64,000 nt of DNA from Phycomyces nitens (lineage: Eukaryota > Mucoromycota > Mucoromycetes > Mucorales > Phycomycetaceae), in assembly GCA_022702545.1 (NCBI GenBank), contig JAHRBC010000005.1, forward strand, positions 4,487,501 through 4,551,500, given 5' to 3'. A program made the translations under genes and the position numbers. A model generated the notes under the pieces. The model made no database searches and was not told the DNA's origin. It saw nothing but the letters and a program-made list of their open reading frames with translations. Shown piece after piece: positions 47,059 to 60,006 of the stretch; position 1 is the stretch's first letter, and the number at the start of each line of letters is the position of its first letter.

Positions 47059-48625
47059 ATGTTGCGACGACTTACTCTACGATTCAATTCCTTGTCGAAA
47101 CGATCCAACCACTCGACATGTACTCATTCCAACAACCAAACACTGAAAAGCAGTCAGACAACATTACCAGTTCGTCAATCATTACAAGCCATTTCATACC
47201 GATCACCCCGGATAGCAGAGTTCCTCATGTGCCATGGCACTCGTCTATACTCGACTGCCGCCCCTAGTACTATATCAACTGCAACAACTCTTAGAAACAC
47301 ACCCTCCATAGACCCATCCACCTTCAAGACCTTGTCGTTCTATCGCTTCCACACTCTCCCCAAAGAAGAACTAGGACCTTGGCGTGAACAGCTATTGGAT
47401 GATCTCAAACAATGGCACATTGTTGGCCGGATCTATCTATCGACCGAAGGAATCAATGCTCAATTGTCTTGCCCAGAAAAATACATTGATGCCCTACGTG
47501 CCTATTGCAGCACCGTAATTAAGCCCAAGCTTGGTGATACATTGATGGACATTAACATGGGAACAGAGCATGGCCAGAGAGCATTTAGAGCTCTTCATGT
47601 TCGCATTAGAAAACAGGCAAGTTTCTTCAAAGACAAATATGCTGGCATGTAAAAAATATTGTTGCTTATTATATCTAAACTTGCTTAGCTTGTGGCTGAT
47701 GGGCTGGATCCAACAACCTACAACCTGTCCAACCAACCTTCACATCTTTCTCCTGCCGAATGGCACAAGAAGCTGGCCGAATACAAGTCAAAGCACGGCA
47801 AGGACCCAGTGCTGATTGATATGCGAAACCAGTATGAAAGGTAAGCGTAAAAAAAGTGTTGTAAAGAAAAGCTCCATTGGAACTCAAATCACAATTGTTA
47901 TTTTCAATAGTCACATTGGATATTTTGAAGGAGCCACTCGTCCAGATGTAGATACGTTTAGAGGCAGTATCAAGGCCATGAATGAGATTGTCAAGGATGT
48001 TCCCCGTAACCAAGAAGTGTTTATGTACTGCACAGGTGGCATTAGATGCTCCAAGGCGGGCGCAATTCTTCAATCTGCTTCTGGATTCGAGACCGTTCAC
48101 TTGGTTGAGGGTGGTGTGACAGCATATGGACGATGGATTCAGGGCCAAGAGGAAAAGTCATTGTTCAAGGGAAGGAACTTTACATTCGATGCTCGTCTGG
48201 GTGAAGCAATTACAGACGAAGTATTTGGAAAATGCCATTTGTGCGGCCAGCCCAGTAGCCAGTATCAAAACTGCACCCATGCTTCATGTAATCTGTTGAT
48301 GCTCTGCTGTTCTTCCTGTTCAGCACAATTCCTGAATACCTGTGGACGCTTAAAGTGCTATGACACCGTCCACAGATACAGGACCCAGACTCACGAGCAC
48401 TTTAAACCTGATGGGCCTGTGATGATTGATGGTGTGCGAGCATATGTAAAAGAAGGCGAGAAGAACATGCGCTCTGATACAGAACGTGTTGTGGTAGGAA
48501 AGAGTGGTGTGATGTGTGAGCACAAGTACAACCGCCGCATTCGTGCGTTTGAGGTTCTTGGAGAACCCGGCCAAGTACTTGAAGAGTGGGCCAAGGCAGG
48601 AAGAGACTTGCCGCCTGCGATATAA
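47059..48625 (+). CDS. TrhO/UPF0176-type rhodanese, probable mitochondrial tRNA uridine hydroxylase
   Basis: Three exons: 47059-47616, 47689-47840 and 47911-48625; 474 residues. The first intron is a GC-AG intron (CAG then GCAAGT), required to connect KQ to LVADGLDP. The N-terminal 70 residues are rich in Ser, Arg and Thr without acidic residues, fitting a mitochondrial presequence. The N-terminal ferredoxin-like domain (FKTLSFYRFHTL, GRIYLSTEGINAQLS) is followed by a rhodanese domain with VLIDMRNQYES and the active-site Cys in MYCTGGIRCSKA. A Cys-rich C-terminal segment (CHLCGQPSSQYQNCTHASCN, CCSSC) probably binds zinc. Bacterial TrhO (YceA) makes 5-hydroxyuridine at tRNA position 34; function here is inferred. 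TSTD2-like proteins are the alternative. Confidence 0.88.
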
Positions 48626-48870
48626 GGGTCTGAGAAATTAAATTTGTACCAACCCTTGCATTTAGAGCTAGGAATATTTGTAATATGTTCTATATTTTAT
48701 CTCTTATTTTTCTTTTTCTTTTTCTTTTTATAAAATAATAATAAACAATTGAGCTCTCTTGTTGTATTGTGAGATGAACATTCAATGATGAAGGTAAGAA
48801 TGGAAAGGGTTTGGGGAGGGGGGGTAATCATAGGGGGGAATGTGGTAATGTAAATTGGTCAAGAGATGCT

Positions 48871-51237
48871 CTAATGGCCAGGGGGTGTGCATCTTGAGAT
48901 TGGCAGGGCACCCTCACCCTCTGCAGACCAGAGAGATACGGTGATAAAGGTAGTGTAGACCATTGCAATCAGGCCAAACACGATAATGGTGATGTCAATT
49001 GTCTTTTGGGTCCATGAACGCGCGACTCCCTTGAGATGGAAAAGGGGAGGGAAGAAGAAACAGAGAGGAACACAACAAACAGAGCCAACCAAAGATACAA
49101 ACTTGTCCAGATCGGCTGAACCAGCAATAGCCACCACAGCACACACCAAGACAGTCAGGAACCGGAATCCGTTCTTTTGCCACTTGACAATCTGGTTATG
49201 CTTGCCTGAACGGGTAAAAAGACCGGTCTCGACAATGCGGATTGCGGGGAAGAGCTGCAAGGGAATAGAGAGACAGATGGCAATTGCATAGAGGGCTTGG
49301 ATGGTGTTTACTGCAGGGCCTGGGGGCAAATTGAGCAAGATGACGGTCTGGACTTCCTCACCAAATGCAAGGTAGGAAATGAAGCCAACCGAGAGGAACA
49401 AAAGGGTAATGAAGATCATGGTGTAGGAGAGGACCTTGGGGAACTTTCTGGGCTCCTTCATTGACTCGGTGATTGGGATAACTGATCTCCCAGTTAGAAA
49501 ACATGTCAACTTACGCCACAAATCCTACTTACCCAAACCAACGCCTTCGAATGTAAATACGGCTGTACCAATAAACAGCGGGAACGCGCTGGTGTTTACG
49601 ATCCATTCAATGTTTCCAACTCCATGAACCGCAAGGGTCAAGAAGTCATAGTAATACAGATATACCAAACCAAGAAGGATAAACACATCTGCAATGAGAG
49701 CAAACACCGAAAGTTTTTGGATCTTCCGGATCATTGCAAGTGGGACAAAGACAGCAATCTGGCCCAGAATCAAGTAGGCCAGCGGGATATCTGTCTTGCA
49801 ATTCGATACGGACTCAATCAAAGCCTGAAGACTCTGTGCAACAAAGACCATATAAGCACAGACAAACCCAATCTGAAAATAACAATAATAAATAAGTCTG
49901 GCCAAATCGCTCATAATTCTACCAAAACTCACCTGAGACACCGTAATGGCCATCAACACAGCCATGCGCATTCCAGGCCCAAACAAAAGACCTCCAATAT
50001 CGCCAAACGAGACCGGGACCTTGTTGCGTGTCTCGACCAGCAAGAGGAAACTATAGAGCGACACAATAGCAATCACACTCAGTACCACTGTGGAAAAGAA
50101 GAGACCGCCATTGGAGAACCTAGAATTTTGAATGGCTGAATTTGTCAGTAAAATGCGGCATTTTCCTTTTCATTTGTGGCCGATTTATCGGCTTAAATTA
50201 CATACGCTTTGGGCAAAAACATGACACCTAAATAAAACAGTCTTTAGAAAATGCACGCAAACACAAACACAAACACAAACACTCTCTTAATTACCAGTGC
50301 CAATGAATGATTTAAGCAGCAAAAAGACAGCTTTGGATGGTGTGGCTGTGCCTTCGACAGCATTCTCCTGGGCCTGGCGTATCAACGGCGAGAGCTCGTC
50401 ATCGCCAGTCAATGTATGGCGTCTAGAGTCTCGGCGACGGCGGCGACGCTCGGCAGCCTTATCTTCTTCTTCATCTTCATCATCACTGAGATCTTCACCA
50501 CCAAAGTGACCATATAGAGCCAGAAAGTCAACAAAGGTATTTGTCATCCAGTGAGGAGGACGTTTGCCTTGCTTTGCAGCCCTTTCAGAAATGTAATGGC
50601 GACGGAATCCTCCGGGACCTTTGAGGTTGGCAAACCCAGGATCTGCAGGAGGACGATCCAAGGAAAAGGATTTTGAGCGCTTGTTACGACTGGCCTGCTC
50701 GTTCTCTTGGGCCTCTGACCACTTGTAGATATCATGAGTAATAGAACCACCTGGGAGCTGGTGGACACTGGTGATCGGAGGATTAGAGGAGCCAGACTGG
50801 CTATCATCCGATCCATCATCGGCTGTAGCTGGCCTGATGCTTCCGGCAATGCTGTGGCGAGGGGATGATCCGTACAGGGAGGCCGCAGGAGATGTGTCGA
50901 TGAGATGGCGTCTGACAGCCCTGGCGACTTGGTCTTCTGGGAGGTCAACCCCAAGGTTGTCTCCGTACTGCGAAGGGCGGAATAGGCCAGAGTGGTTGGT
51001 GGGGACACGATCAAGATCAGCATTTAGGTTTACCATGCTGCCATAAGTGCGGCTGGAGAGACCTCCGATGCTTTTTGAAGGAGATGTGCCATAGATGATG
51101 TTGGGGTGGATAGGAGAGGTTCCGAGTCGGGCTGTTGAAGAGGCACGGTCAAAGGAGCTGGATAGATAGTCGTCATAGGCAGAACTACCCTCTGCTCCAG
51201 GTTGTTTCTTTGCATTTACAGGCAAAGGAGAAGACAT
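48871..51237 (-). CDS. AVT3/SLC36-type vacuolar amino-acid transporter
   Basis: Predicted proton-coupled amino-acid exporter of the vacuole membrane. Five exons on the minus strand: 51237-50295, 50227-50206 (a 22-nt microexon), 50119-49933, 49872-49533 and 49481-48871; 700 residues. A long Ser/Asp/Arg-rich N-terminal cytosolic tail (about residues 1-300) precedes about eleven membrane segments. Recognisable blocks: FLLLKSFIGTGVMFLPKAFSNGG, TFEGVGLVIPITESMKEP, and YAIAICLSIPLQLFPAIRI. The start was placed at 51237 (MSSPLPV); an upstream in-frame ATG at 51288 would add 17 mostly hydrophobic residues and seems less likely. It is tail-to-tail with the TrhO gene (245 bp). Confidence 0.9.
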
Positions 51238-51555
51238 GAGAAATATGTAGGAGAAGAACAAAAAGAAATGTTGTCGGACCACTGACATTAAATACTAATA
51301 AATCTTTAGCCAGCCAATAGGACCCCATTTTTCCCCTGTCACAACACATTAAAGGACCTCTCTTCTCGTTAATCCTTCCAGATTTAGATTACCAACTCTG
51401 AATGTCGTCATGGAAACATCGGTACAAGTATGATGTACAACCCGAGATCCTGGCCTTTTTTATGAATGTTTGTTTGAAGTGTATTATGCTTTATGTAATA
51501 TGTGATATGATATGATTAGATAATAATATGTGTATATGTATATATATAATCAGCC

Positions 51556-53721
51556 TTAAACATTGTAGTTTTGGTATACAGGCATCAGAGCAAACGTAAA
51601 GAAGATGACCCAAGAAACCACCAGCCAGAATACATAAAAGGAGACGTACAGGTAAGTAGGCTTTGTCCTCATTTGGCTTCCAATCTTCTGGAGGGATTTG
51701 GTATCAAACAGGTCCTTGTTCTCGTATTTAGATTCTGTCTGCTCAAGCTTGACCTGCTCAATCCGACGCTCTCTCTCCTTGACATCTGCCTGCAGCCAGC
51801 CAGAGAGCAGCCTGCGGTCCATTACCCAGAACAAGACGGCTATAACTGTCGACCCAAAGCCCATTATGAGAAAAAATATCATGACCCCGTCATATTCGGT
51901 CTCCAGATCCTGCTGGTCATCGTGAGGGTTGCCGTCATGCAAGGTCAGGTCCTGGACATATCCTATCAATACCGACACAATGGTTGATCCGATATTATTT
52001 GCACATTTGTGTAGCCCCATGCCTGTGCCAGCCAGCTCATGCGGTAACAAGAGTGATGTAGAGCTCAGGACCGAGACAGGCCCAAGTGCAAGGGCCAGTG
52101 AGAAGATGATCATTCCTACTGCGGGAGGTGCCCAGGTATAGCCCAGCAAGACCATTGACAAGATCAATATGAGTGTCGCAACAAACACTAATGTTTGGGT
52201 GGTATTAGCGCAAGAAATTAAACCCAGAAACTCAAAAAGTTAAAACTTACGACTTGTCAGACGTTTGCCATAACGGTGTACAATTATACCCATGATGGGT
52301 GCCACCACGATTGGCATTACCTGGGTAAGACTACTTTGGTACTAAAAAATAACAACCAGATCTTTAATAGACTGCCATGTGGGAGCAATTCTGAGCATTG
52401 TGTCTTACGCCTGCCATCACACTTGTTGTGTTGTATCTAAACTGGATAAATTCCCTAGTAGAGCAGCGTCAGGCATGGGATCCAAAGGTCTCTCTTTTTT
52501 TTCTTTTTTTCTTTTTTCTTTTTTTTTTCTTTTCTGGCTATGGTCTTACGTTGCAACATCGTCGAAACTACTCAGGACACTCGACATGACCAGTTGGACC
52601 CAAGGCACCATCCAAAAAGTGCTCGGAAGTAACAGAAACATCTTCGAAGACCATCTAAAAGGTGCCCGGCTATTGTTCTGCGAGTGTGATACGACAAACT
52701 GGCTCTGGTAACCAGTTTTTGGCTGTGATATTTCCTTGCCATATATCGTGGCACAGCCATAGCGATACATTACAGTCCAGTAAACAAGGTTCATAACTAC
52801 GCCGCTGCCACAGAGAATAGTTGCCACATGGATTGGCCAAGAATGGGAGTGGGTAGAGTTGATAATCGGATAGCACACCATCTTGGCTGCCCATTTGGTA
52901 AGGCGAGCAAACGACAATAGGATTCCGATCACAATGGACAGTTGTCTATCTCGAAACCAGCGAGATAGAATGGCTTCTTGCATGGTCACAATCATTCCAC
53001 CTCCAAGGCCGTATATGATCTGGCCTGTAATCATGACAGGGTAGCTGTTGCGTTCTGCAGCCCAGGACACCATAATGCTGCCTGCAAATATCACGACACT
53101 TACCAAGGTAGAGCCACGGATGGAGCCTACGCTAGAGAGGTCGTCGACAAAGGTACCGGCCAGCAAGGGGAGTATGGTATTGACAAGAGATACTGATGAA
53201 AGTAGGATACTGAACTGGGTATTGTTGATGTGCATTGACTACGAACATTTACAGTTTGGTAAGAGAGAGAGGTTTACGGGAAATGAAAATCTCAACTATT
53301 TTTGTTTGGCATATTTGTTGAACATAAAATAGGAAAATAGGAGATAGGATAATAGGATGGCCTTTGCGGCTTCAGCTTACATTCTTTAATGATGTCTTGA
53401 GAGTACCCATGGTGGCCTCAAGGTAATGACAGCCAACTAAATCAATCAATCGATCGATCAATAAGATACTTTATTGGTGTCTAGATCATTACCTGGCAAG
53501 GAAAGCATGCAGATCAAAATAAGAAGTTTTGTTTGCCAGGTTGCTTCCTTCAATGTGTCCTGAATTTGGTCAACATAAATTGAGTCTTGGTTTGCCTGCG
53601 AAGACGAATTGGTTTGATCGGAAGGAAAGAGATCCTCGTGGATAGATTCGGCGGCAAAAGGCAATTGTGCAGGTGGGGGCTGGGCTGCCTTTGGCTCCAA
53701 AGAAGAGGTTGGGGATGCCAT
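51556..53721 (-). CDS. MFSD1-like major facilitator transporter
   Basis: Predicted lysosome/vacuole-type major facilitator; animal MFSD1 exports dipeptides from lysosomes, and this substrate is inferred only from resemblance. Six exons on the minus strand: 53721-53493, 53436-53381, 53238-52550, 52454-52409 (46 nt), 52341-52251 and 52187-51556; 580 residues. Twelve membrane segments are expected. Family-like blocks: GCHYLEATMGTLKTSLK after the first helix, NTQFSILLSSVSLVNTILPL, GQIIYGLGGGMIVTMQEAI with RWF next to it, and PIMGIIVHRYGKRLTS. The start at 53721 (MASPTSS) is preferred over the upstream in-frame ATG at 53766. A pyrimidine-rich run occupies the third intron. Confidence 0.88.
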
Positions 53722-55290
53722 CTGGCAAAAAAAATAGCTAAAGGAAAGGAAGAAGGATAAGTTCAAGGTTAACTCAACAATTAAATAATTAAATAATTAG
53801 CCCATGGTAAGAACCTTGCAATAATTCAGAAACAGATGCTAAAGAAGCTTGAGATTCGTCTGGGCGGCAAATCGGCACCATTAACACTGCCTCCAAGCGA
53901 AAAGAGAAAATGCTGAACAATCCTGATATTCTGCAAGTCCTTTGGAAGAAATTACAGGACCAAAAAGGTGTCAATCCTTGCCATTTTTGACTTTAGTCTC
54001 CGACAGATCCCAAACAAAAAGGCAATGGAAGGTAGGCTTATGGGGAAGGTGATTCAAACCAGCCAATAAGATCATTAGCTAGACTACACAGGCTTTTTGA
54101 TTTCCCTTTGTCTGGAAATCAACGTGCAGTGGAACAGAAAACGATCACCGTCTTTCAAGGCCTTCCATGCCACAATTGAGGCAGTTGACAAAAAAAGAAA
54201 CTCAACTTTCTTCTATTAATCTAGTAATTATATTGATTATTATGGCAGCTATAAAACTAGATTTAGTAGGACTTTTTTCTAAAATACTTGCCTCAAAAGT
54301 CATTGTCGTAAAGAATCTCTAGGGGTTTGGGTACTCGGATGGCATATAAAAGGAAATAAAACCCAATAAAAAGAACGGTAGGTACCAAATACAGTTGCTA
54401 AACTAACGGGTTACACCATCGTTTCCATGGTTTTTTAATTTATTTATTTTTTTAAAAAAATATTCTAATCCTTTTTCTTCTTCTTTTGCCACAAGTTACT
54501 CATCTATCCACCGATACAACAAATAATAACGAGTCTTACCAACTACGAAACCAATACCTTTTAGTTGTATAATATTAGTGCTGGATTTCAAGATGCATCC
54601 GACAATAAAGTTAATGAAGCCCTCAATGTTCCCATTAATCAACGACGTTAATGGGACACTGCAACAGAAAAAAAAAAAGGTCCTTTTGCAGCTAAGCATT
54701 GAAATACACTTTTATACAAACCATGCCTCGGTAGATTATCCTCAACAGATTACCATGTGAAAGTAATTGCAAAAAAAAAGACTTGAAATTATCCTAATGT
54801 CATCATTAGTATGCATCAACTCTTGCTGGTTAGATGTTTTCGCAACAGTATCAAAATGTGTGATATATCAAGAAAAGGTTCTATAAGACAAAACAATCAA
54901 AAGAACCGGAAGCGTTGGATTTGTGTTAATACCAATACCAATACCAATACCAATACCAATATCACCACCACCAGTACCAACAATGACAAAAGGTCATAAA
55001 AGACTGTGAATAGACAAATCTGTCGAGAGACTTTTTTTTTTTGGAAAATCAATTAGAGGCAGATAATATACAAAGGAAGGACTCTCGGTAATGATGGTAA
55101 TATTTTGCCAAATGAGGGAGTTGGCTGCCTAGACTGCAAAAGATATGATGAGTGAAATTACAGCTTTCGATACACGCTGCTTGGAGCGACCATCCTGGGA
55201 AAATATAGAGAGCAACTTGAATATTAGAGAAAGAATCGCTAAACTCAAAATTAGCAGGAAAAAAAACTACTCTTATAACCATCCTCTTTG
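53722..55290. other. Spacer with simple repeats, no gene seen
   Basis: AT-rich spacer between the MFSD1-like gene and the Harbinger relic. Contains an ACCAAT hexamer repeat at about 54928-54961 and poly-A/T runs. Short open frames are not supported. Confidence 0.5.
54928..54961. repeat. Hexanucleotide ATACCA microsatellite
   Basis: Five to six ACCAAT-type units in the spacer; reads as alternating Asn-Thr in one frame (NTNTNTNT). Confidence 0.9.
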
Positions 55291-55299
55291 TGTTCATTA

Positions 55300-56388
55300 C
55301 ATACACATGCTTGAACATGAACCGCTGGCGGCTCACGAGCAGACCAAATGGATTCTCGACCACGAGTCTTGGTGAAGAATAGATCTTGTTAAAGACCCTC
55401 TCTTCTTGGGTGGCATTGGGAGATTGGCGGTATGGGGTAATGGAATGATTGGTGATGGGATACCCAGAGTCTAGTAATATAAGAAATATATTCAATTAGT
55501 TTTCATTGAAAGTATTAAACAAATATAAAGTACCTCCAACAATATATGAGCCAGGCTCAGGAAAAAGAAGCTGTGGGTTCTCAACCATAGTCTTGTATAG
55601 CTCACTAGATTTGAAGACATGTGTATCATGTTGGCTGCCCAAGTATAACAGTCTTATTAATACTGATACTATTGATATCACTCAATGTTGCTTACCTGGA
55701 TGGCCAGCATTGATCTTTGTAAACCTCTTCTTGCGGTCACAAACAGCCATGAGAGACATGAATGCATTTCCATGCCTATCAAGCCAGCTGTTCTCAAATA
55801 CCAATGGCTTCTGGATTGTCGTAATCTTTCCGTCAATGGTACCAATGCACCCACTCAAGTGCCTGTTGCTCGTTTCTCTAAAAGGGACTGTGAACCCTGT
55901 CATGATGGCTTGAGCCTCTTCAACTGTCTTTGGGCCACTTGGTTGTCATGCGCAAAAGGCTATTGACTATGAGATCTACGAACCTCTCTGTAAACCTGTG
56001 GTAGGAGCCTTGGCTAACACCAAACATCTCGGAAGCCATGCGGCACTCCAAGTGGGTAGTACTCAACCGCCAGAGGACAACGGTGACTTGCTTCCAGACT
56101 AGGTAGCTCGAGCTGCCTCTCTTCAAAGCATAGACAATGAAGTCGACCGTATCTCTGTTGACTCCAGTTCCATTGTCAAGATTGGGGTGACGATGGGTCT
56201 ACCAAGTGCTTTTGTACTGGCCAATTGGTTCATGATGGCTTTTCTTATCAATTCAAGCTGGCGATTCCAAGTAGTACATCATCTGGATATTTGTTTAGGA
56301 TTATGGTGTTTTTATCAAGAGTCATTGTATAGTAGTCATAGACAAGAACTTCAAGAGAAGAGATCGGCTCGTTCATCTTCTGAGCCAT
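55300..56388 (-). pseudogene. PIF/Harbinger-type nuclease (DDE_4 / HARBI1-like) relic
   Basis: Minus-strand relic of a Harbinger transposase. Putative start at 56388 (MAQKMNEPISS), an intron-like jump to THRHPNLDNGTGVNRDTVDF, then MFGVSQGSYHRFTERFVDL (helix-turn-helix like), the first catalytic block GCIGTIDGKITTIQKP, NAFMSLMAVCDRKKRFTKI, GHPGSQHDTHVFKSSELYK and DSGYPIT with the second/third acid region, and finally VENPFGLLVSRQRFMFK. A one-base insertion between KWPK and TVEEAQ (near 55935) and a broken junction after INAGHPG argue for decay. It could be a single element or a formerly domesticated gene; no TIRs were found. Confidence 0.78.
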
Positions 56389-56565
56389 GACTTTTATACA
56401 CTCAGATAAAAGAATGTTTGGACCTCTGCAAATAATTTTTTAAGAAAAGAAATGCTTACACTTGTTCAACATACAACCCCTCAACAGTGACGATAGCTAG
56501 AATATCCAAACTTGAAACATAAAGAGATACATATCAAGTATTCATTTATTAAAAAAAATAAGAAA

Positions 56566-57545
56566 CTAGTATCTAGTATGGCTGCCTTTTGCGTCAATTA
56601 CTGCCTGGCATCGACTTTGCATACTCCCCACTAAACTTGAAGCAAGTTCAGTGCCCAGTATCTTCCATTGTTGTTGTATTGCAACCTTCAAATCGGCCAC
56701 ATTTTGGATACCGGCCCTTACTTCACTCATCTTTACTTCGAGGGCCTACGAAACGTACTCAATGGGATTTAAATCAAGACTTTGGGCTGGCCAGTACTCA
56801 AAACCTCGGATTTCATGGCCCTCTTTCCACCACTTTGCATAGGACCCGGTGTGGCGGTTGGCGCCGTCTTCTTGGAGTATAAACTCCTTATCCTGTTCCT
56901 CTGACAGATTTTTGACCTAGGGAAGGAAGTTCTGAGCCAAAGTGTTGACATATACGCCTTGGTTTACATTGCCTTTGAGGAAGACCAAGGGGCCAAAACC
57001 ACCTGCCCAGAAACAGCTCCATATCATGGCACTACCCTTGCCCAACTTTGTCACTGGTACAATATTTCCTTCTTGGTACCTCTCTCCAACTCTTCTGATC
57101 ACCCGAGCACCGCCATCAACTGTAAATCGTGACTCATCAGACCAGATTACACTCCTCCATTGGTCATCTGTCCAATTGACATGATCCTTGGCCCATCGCA
57201 GTCTTCTTTGCTTGTGTCTTTCTGCCAAAGCCGGCTTGTGAGCTGCAATATAAGAACCAAAGCCAAGGTTTTTGAGACAACTGATTACTGTTGCTCTACA
57301 GACAATAATCTCCATCTCCTGCAATGCGAATCTCAGCTGATTATAATTGGCAAATGGATTCTTCCGTACGCATTGCACAAGATGTCTCTCCGTCCTCTCG
57401 TTAATGATTTTTGGTCGTCCAGAGCTCTTTCTAGGAAGGGGCGACCCAGTTTCTTTAATTCTTAATGATCTTCTTGACAGTCAAATTCATGTCGACAACT
57501 GCTGAAATCCTTGTGGAGCAAATCTTGGCAAAAGTGCAGGTACAT
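56566..57545 (-). pseudogene. Tc1/mariner transposase relic, related to the 42.6-kb element
   Basis: Minus-strand transposase. Helix-turn-helix part near 57545-57400 (STRISAVVDMNLTVKKI; a frameshift; SSGRPKIINERTERH), long open stretch 57378-56917 (FANYNQLRFALQEM, VIWSDESRF), then a stop at about 56917, LQEDGANRHTG, AQSLDLNPIEY, and a stop soon after. Ends SHTRY at 56566. The catalytic acids are all visible. No inverted repeats were recognised nearby, so ends are undefined. Confidence 0.85.
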
Positions 57546-57639
57546 AATTCCACCATACTTGAGCTAATCAGCCTTATAATATGGGTTGCGAATGTTTTCT
57601 GATGCAAATGATATCTTTATGATGATGATGAATAGTAAA

Positions 57640-60006
57640 AAAAAAAAACATTTTTTTTAGGATTTTTGTGTCTGAGTTTATGACTCAATATTTTGGTACT
57701 GAGTATGTGACTGAGTTTGGTATAAAAAAACCAAGTCAGCGCAAATAAACAGCGTGATCTCGGGGTGTACAAAGTCCTTAATTTTATGATTTGAACATAC
57801 CAATTATTTATAAAAGAGCTTCCAAGTATCTGAATCTAACAAACAAAAAGATATTTAGCCTTTGGTCTCATGCCTACTGAAATATTTGGGCTTTGGTGCC
57901 GAGATACTGCCATGGCTCCCTGTTATTTTAAGGCTTAATATACTAGAATCAGATATATATATATATACTTTCCAATAAACAATTTTGAAAAGCGGTTTTT
58001 ATCGCGGTCCGTTGTGCTATTTGATATTGAATGATAAATAAATAATAGACTATTGGTTATAATATGGCAATATGGACATGTTTTTACCAGTGATTTTTGG
58101 GCACTTGGGTCGATGCAAGGGCGTTGAATCACGAAAAAAAAAGTGGTTTTTGCTTGTTTCGATCGGAATACCGGGTGCTATTTTGTGTTTTATGGCTTAA
58201 CGGTATTTTTATTCATTATGAATCTAAAGGATACATCCAACAGGGACCGACAGGCATAGTGTGGAATAGACTGTTGCGTTTTGGCATTAACAATAAACTC
58301 ACCATCTAAAGAGTAGAGAATGCCTGAATATTTGGATAGAAATATATTGCTGGAGGTTTGAATTTCTTTTGATATATACAGCCATATCTCAAGTAAAGAA
58401 GTATTATCAATAACGCCAAAAGAAATATTCATATGGTGCATTTAGCTTTAACTATCGACTTTTGTCGAATCTGTTTCAATTTCGTTTGATAAAACTCCGC
58501 AGGTAAAAAATAATGATATTTAACATCCGACATACTGCAAAATATAATTATTATCTCCGCTATGTAACCGTCTCTTAATAGCAAGTCTTTAAAACACTAA
58601 GATTTTTTGTTAAAGCTTTTTAATTAAAAATAAAGCAGCGGGATACATTAAACATTACTATGGCTATCAAATGCGCGGCTCAGATTTTTTATAACTTTGT
58701 TTTTGCAAAAGTCTTAGGCTTTTGAAAAGTGCGTAAAAAAGTTGATATCTAAGTCCGAATGCACCATAACTCTTTCTTTTTTTTTTGCTTGTAGGGAGCC
58801 TTGTGCTCAAATAATCAAGAAGGCTTTATTGCTTTGAAGTAAAAGAAGACATTACGACTTGTTTTTTTTTGGAGATTTATATTTTCCAAAGTAAAAAATG
58901 GTGAGAACACAACAAAGCACATCATGTAGCCACGTCTCTGCAAAGCGATGAGACACATCTAAAGGTTTCTTTGTTTTATCAAGGGAAAAATGACCTAAAG
59001 TCAAGCAGAAAAATAGAAGAGCGTCTAGAATGATAAGAGGTAGACATGGAAGGAGAATAAGAAAGTAACTAGCTCTTCACACTATCCTCCTCGCTCAAAG
59101 TAAGATAAAGGCTAAAAAGCTGAAAATATTTATTTGTACCATATCCGACGTTCATTAACAAGTATTTTGCTTAAAACAATGACCAAAAGAAACAACTAAC
59201 AATGCTTATTGGGGACCTAGGAACAGGTGTATGTTGATATATTAAATAGTTTAGGAGGTAGAGTAAAGCTGTAAATGTTTATATTAAAAAATGAGAACAG
59301 ATCGTCGTAAACATGGGTGTTTTCCATTGGAAAATTTAGATACAAGAGTGTCAAAGAAACACTTCTTTGTGTCAACCCTTTGTGTGCCTCTTTTACAAAA
59401 ATGGAGAAGACATGAAATGCGCTGTCATATTTGAAAAATTTGGCTTGGTTGACTTTAGTACAGTGTCTTTTTCACTCTTTAAAAAATAGCTCTTGCTTAT
59501 AACTGTCTCAATAATACACCCTGGCTATGTTTTGTTCTTGGCCCCCGAGTTCAATTGGATTGTGCAAAAGTCAATCGAAAACATGCTTGGAGAATAGAAT
59601 GGCTCTACAAACTCTTATGTAAATGAAAGCAAATTCGATGGATATCGATCAAGGCATGAAAACAAGGGTATAATAACTCTGACAAATAAACAAGACGTCT
59701 CACAAGAATACCAAATAGAACAAAAGGACTATTCTTTTTGTATTATGAACAATCGGAGAAACGAAAGAGGCTTAACGATCCTTTAAGCCTTTTGGATTAC
59801 AAGCCAAATGGCAGTAATGAATCTTGTTTCAAATATACCTCTTTAGTAGCATATTGATCTAGTCAAACATATCTGTATTAGTCCAGGTTATATTTTTTCA
59901 TTTGAAGCCATCCTATTTCATTTCATTTCATTCCAGCACCTATTATCGCTCCTTTCTTTCTTTAATTTCTTCGCTCTCTCTCTTTTCTTCTTCTTCTTCT
60001 TTTCAT
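57640..60006. other. 2.4-kb spacer, no gene seen
   Basis: Long AT-rich region upstream of the GDSL hydrolase. Contains a TA run near 57954-57966 and poly-A/T tracts. No convincing coding or RNA gene. Confidence 0.5.
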
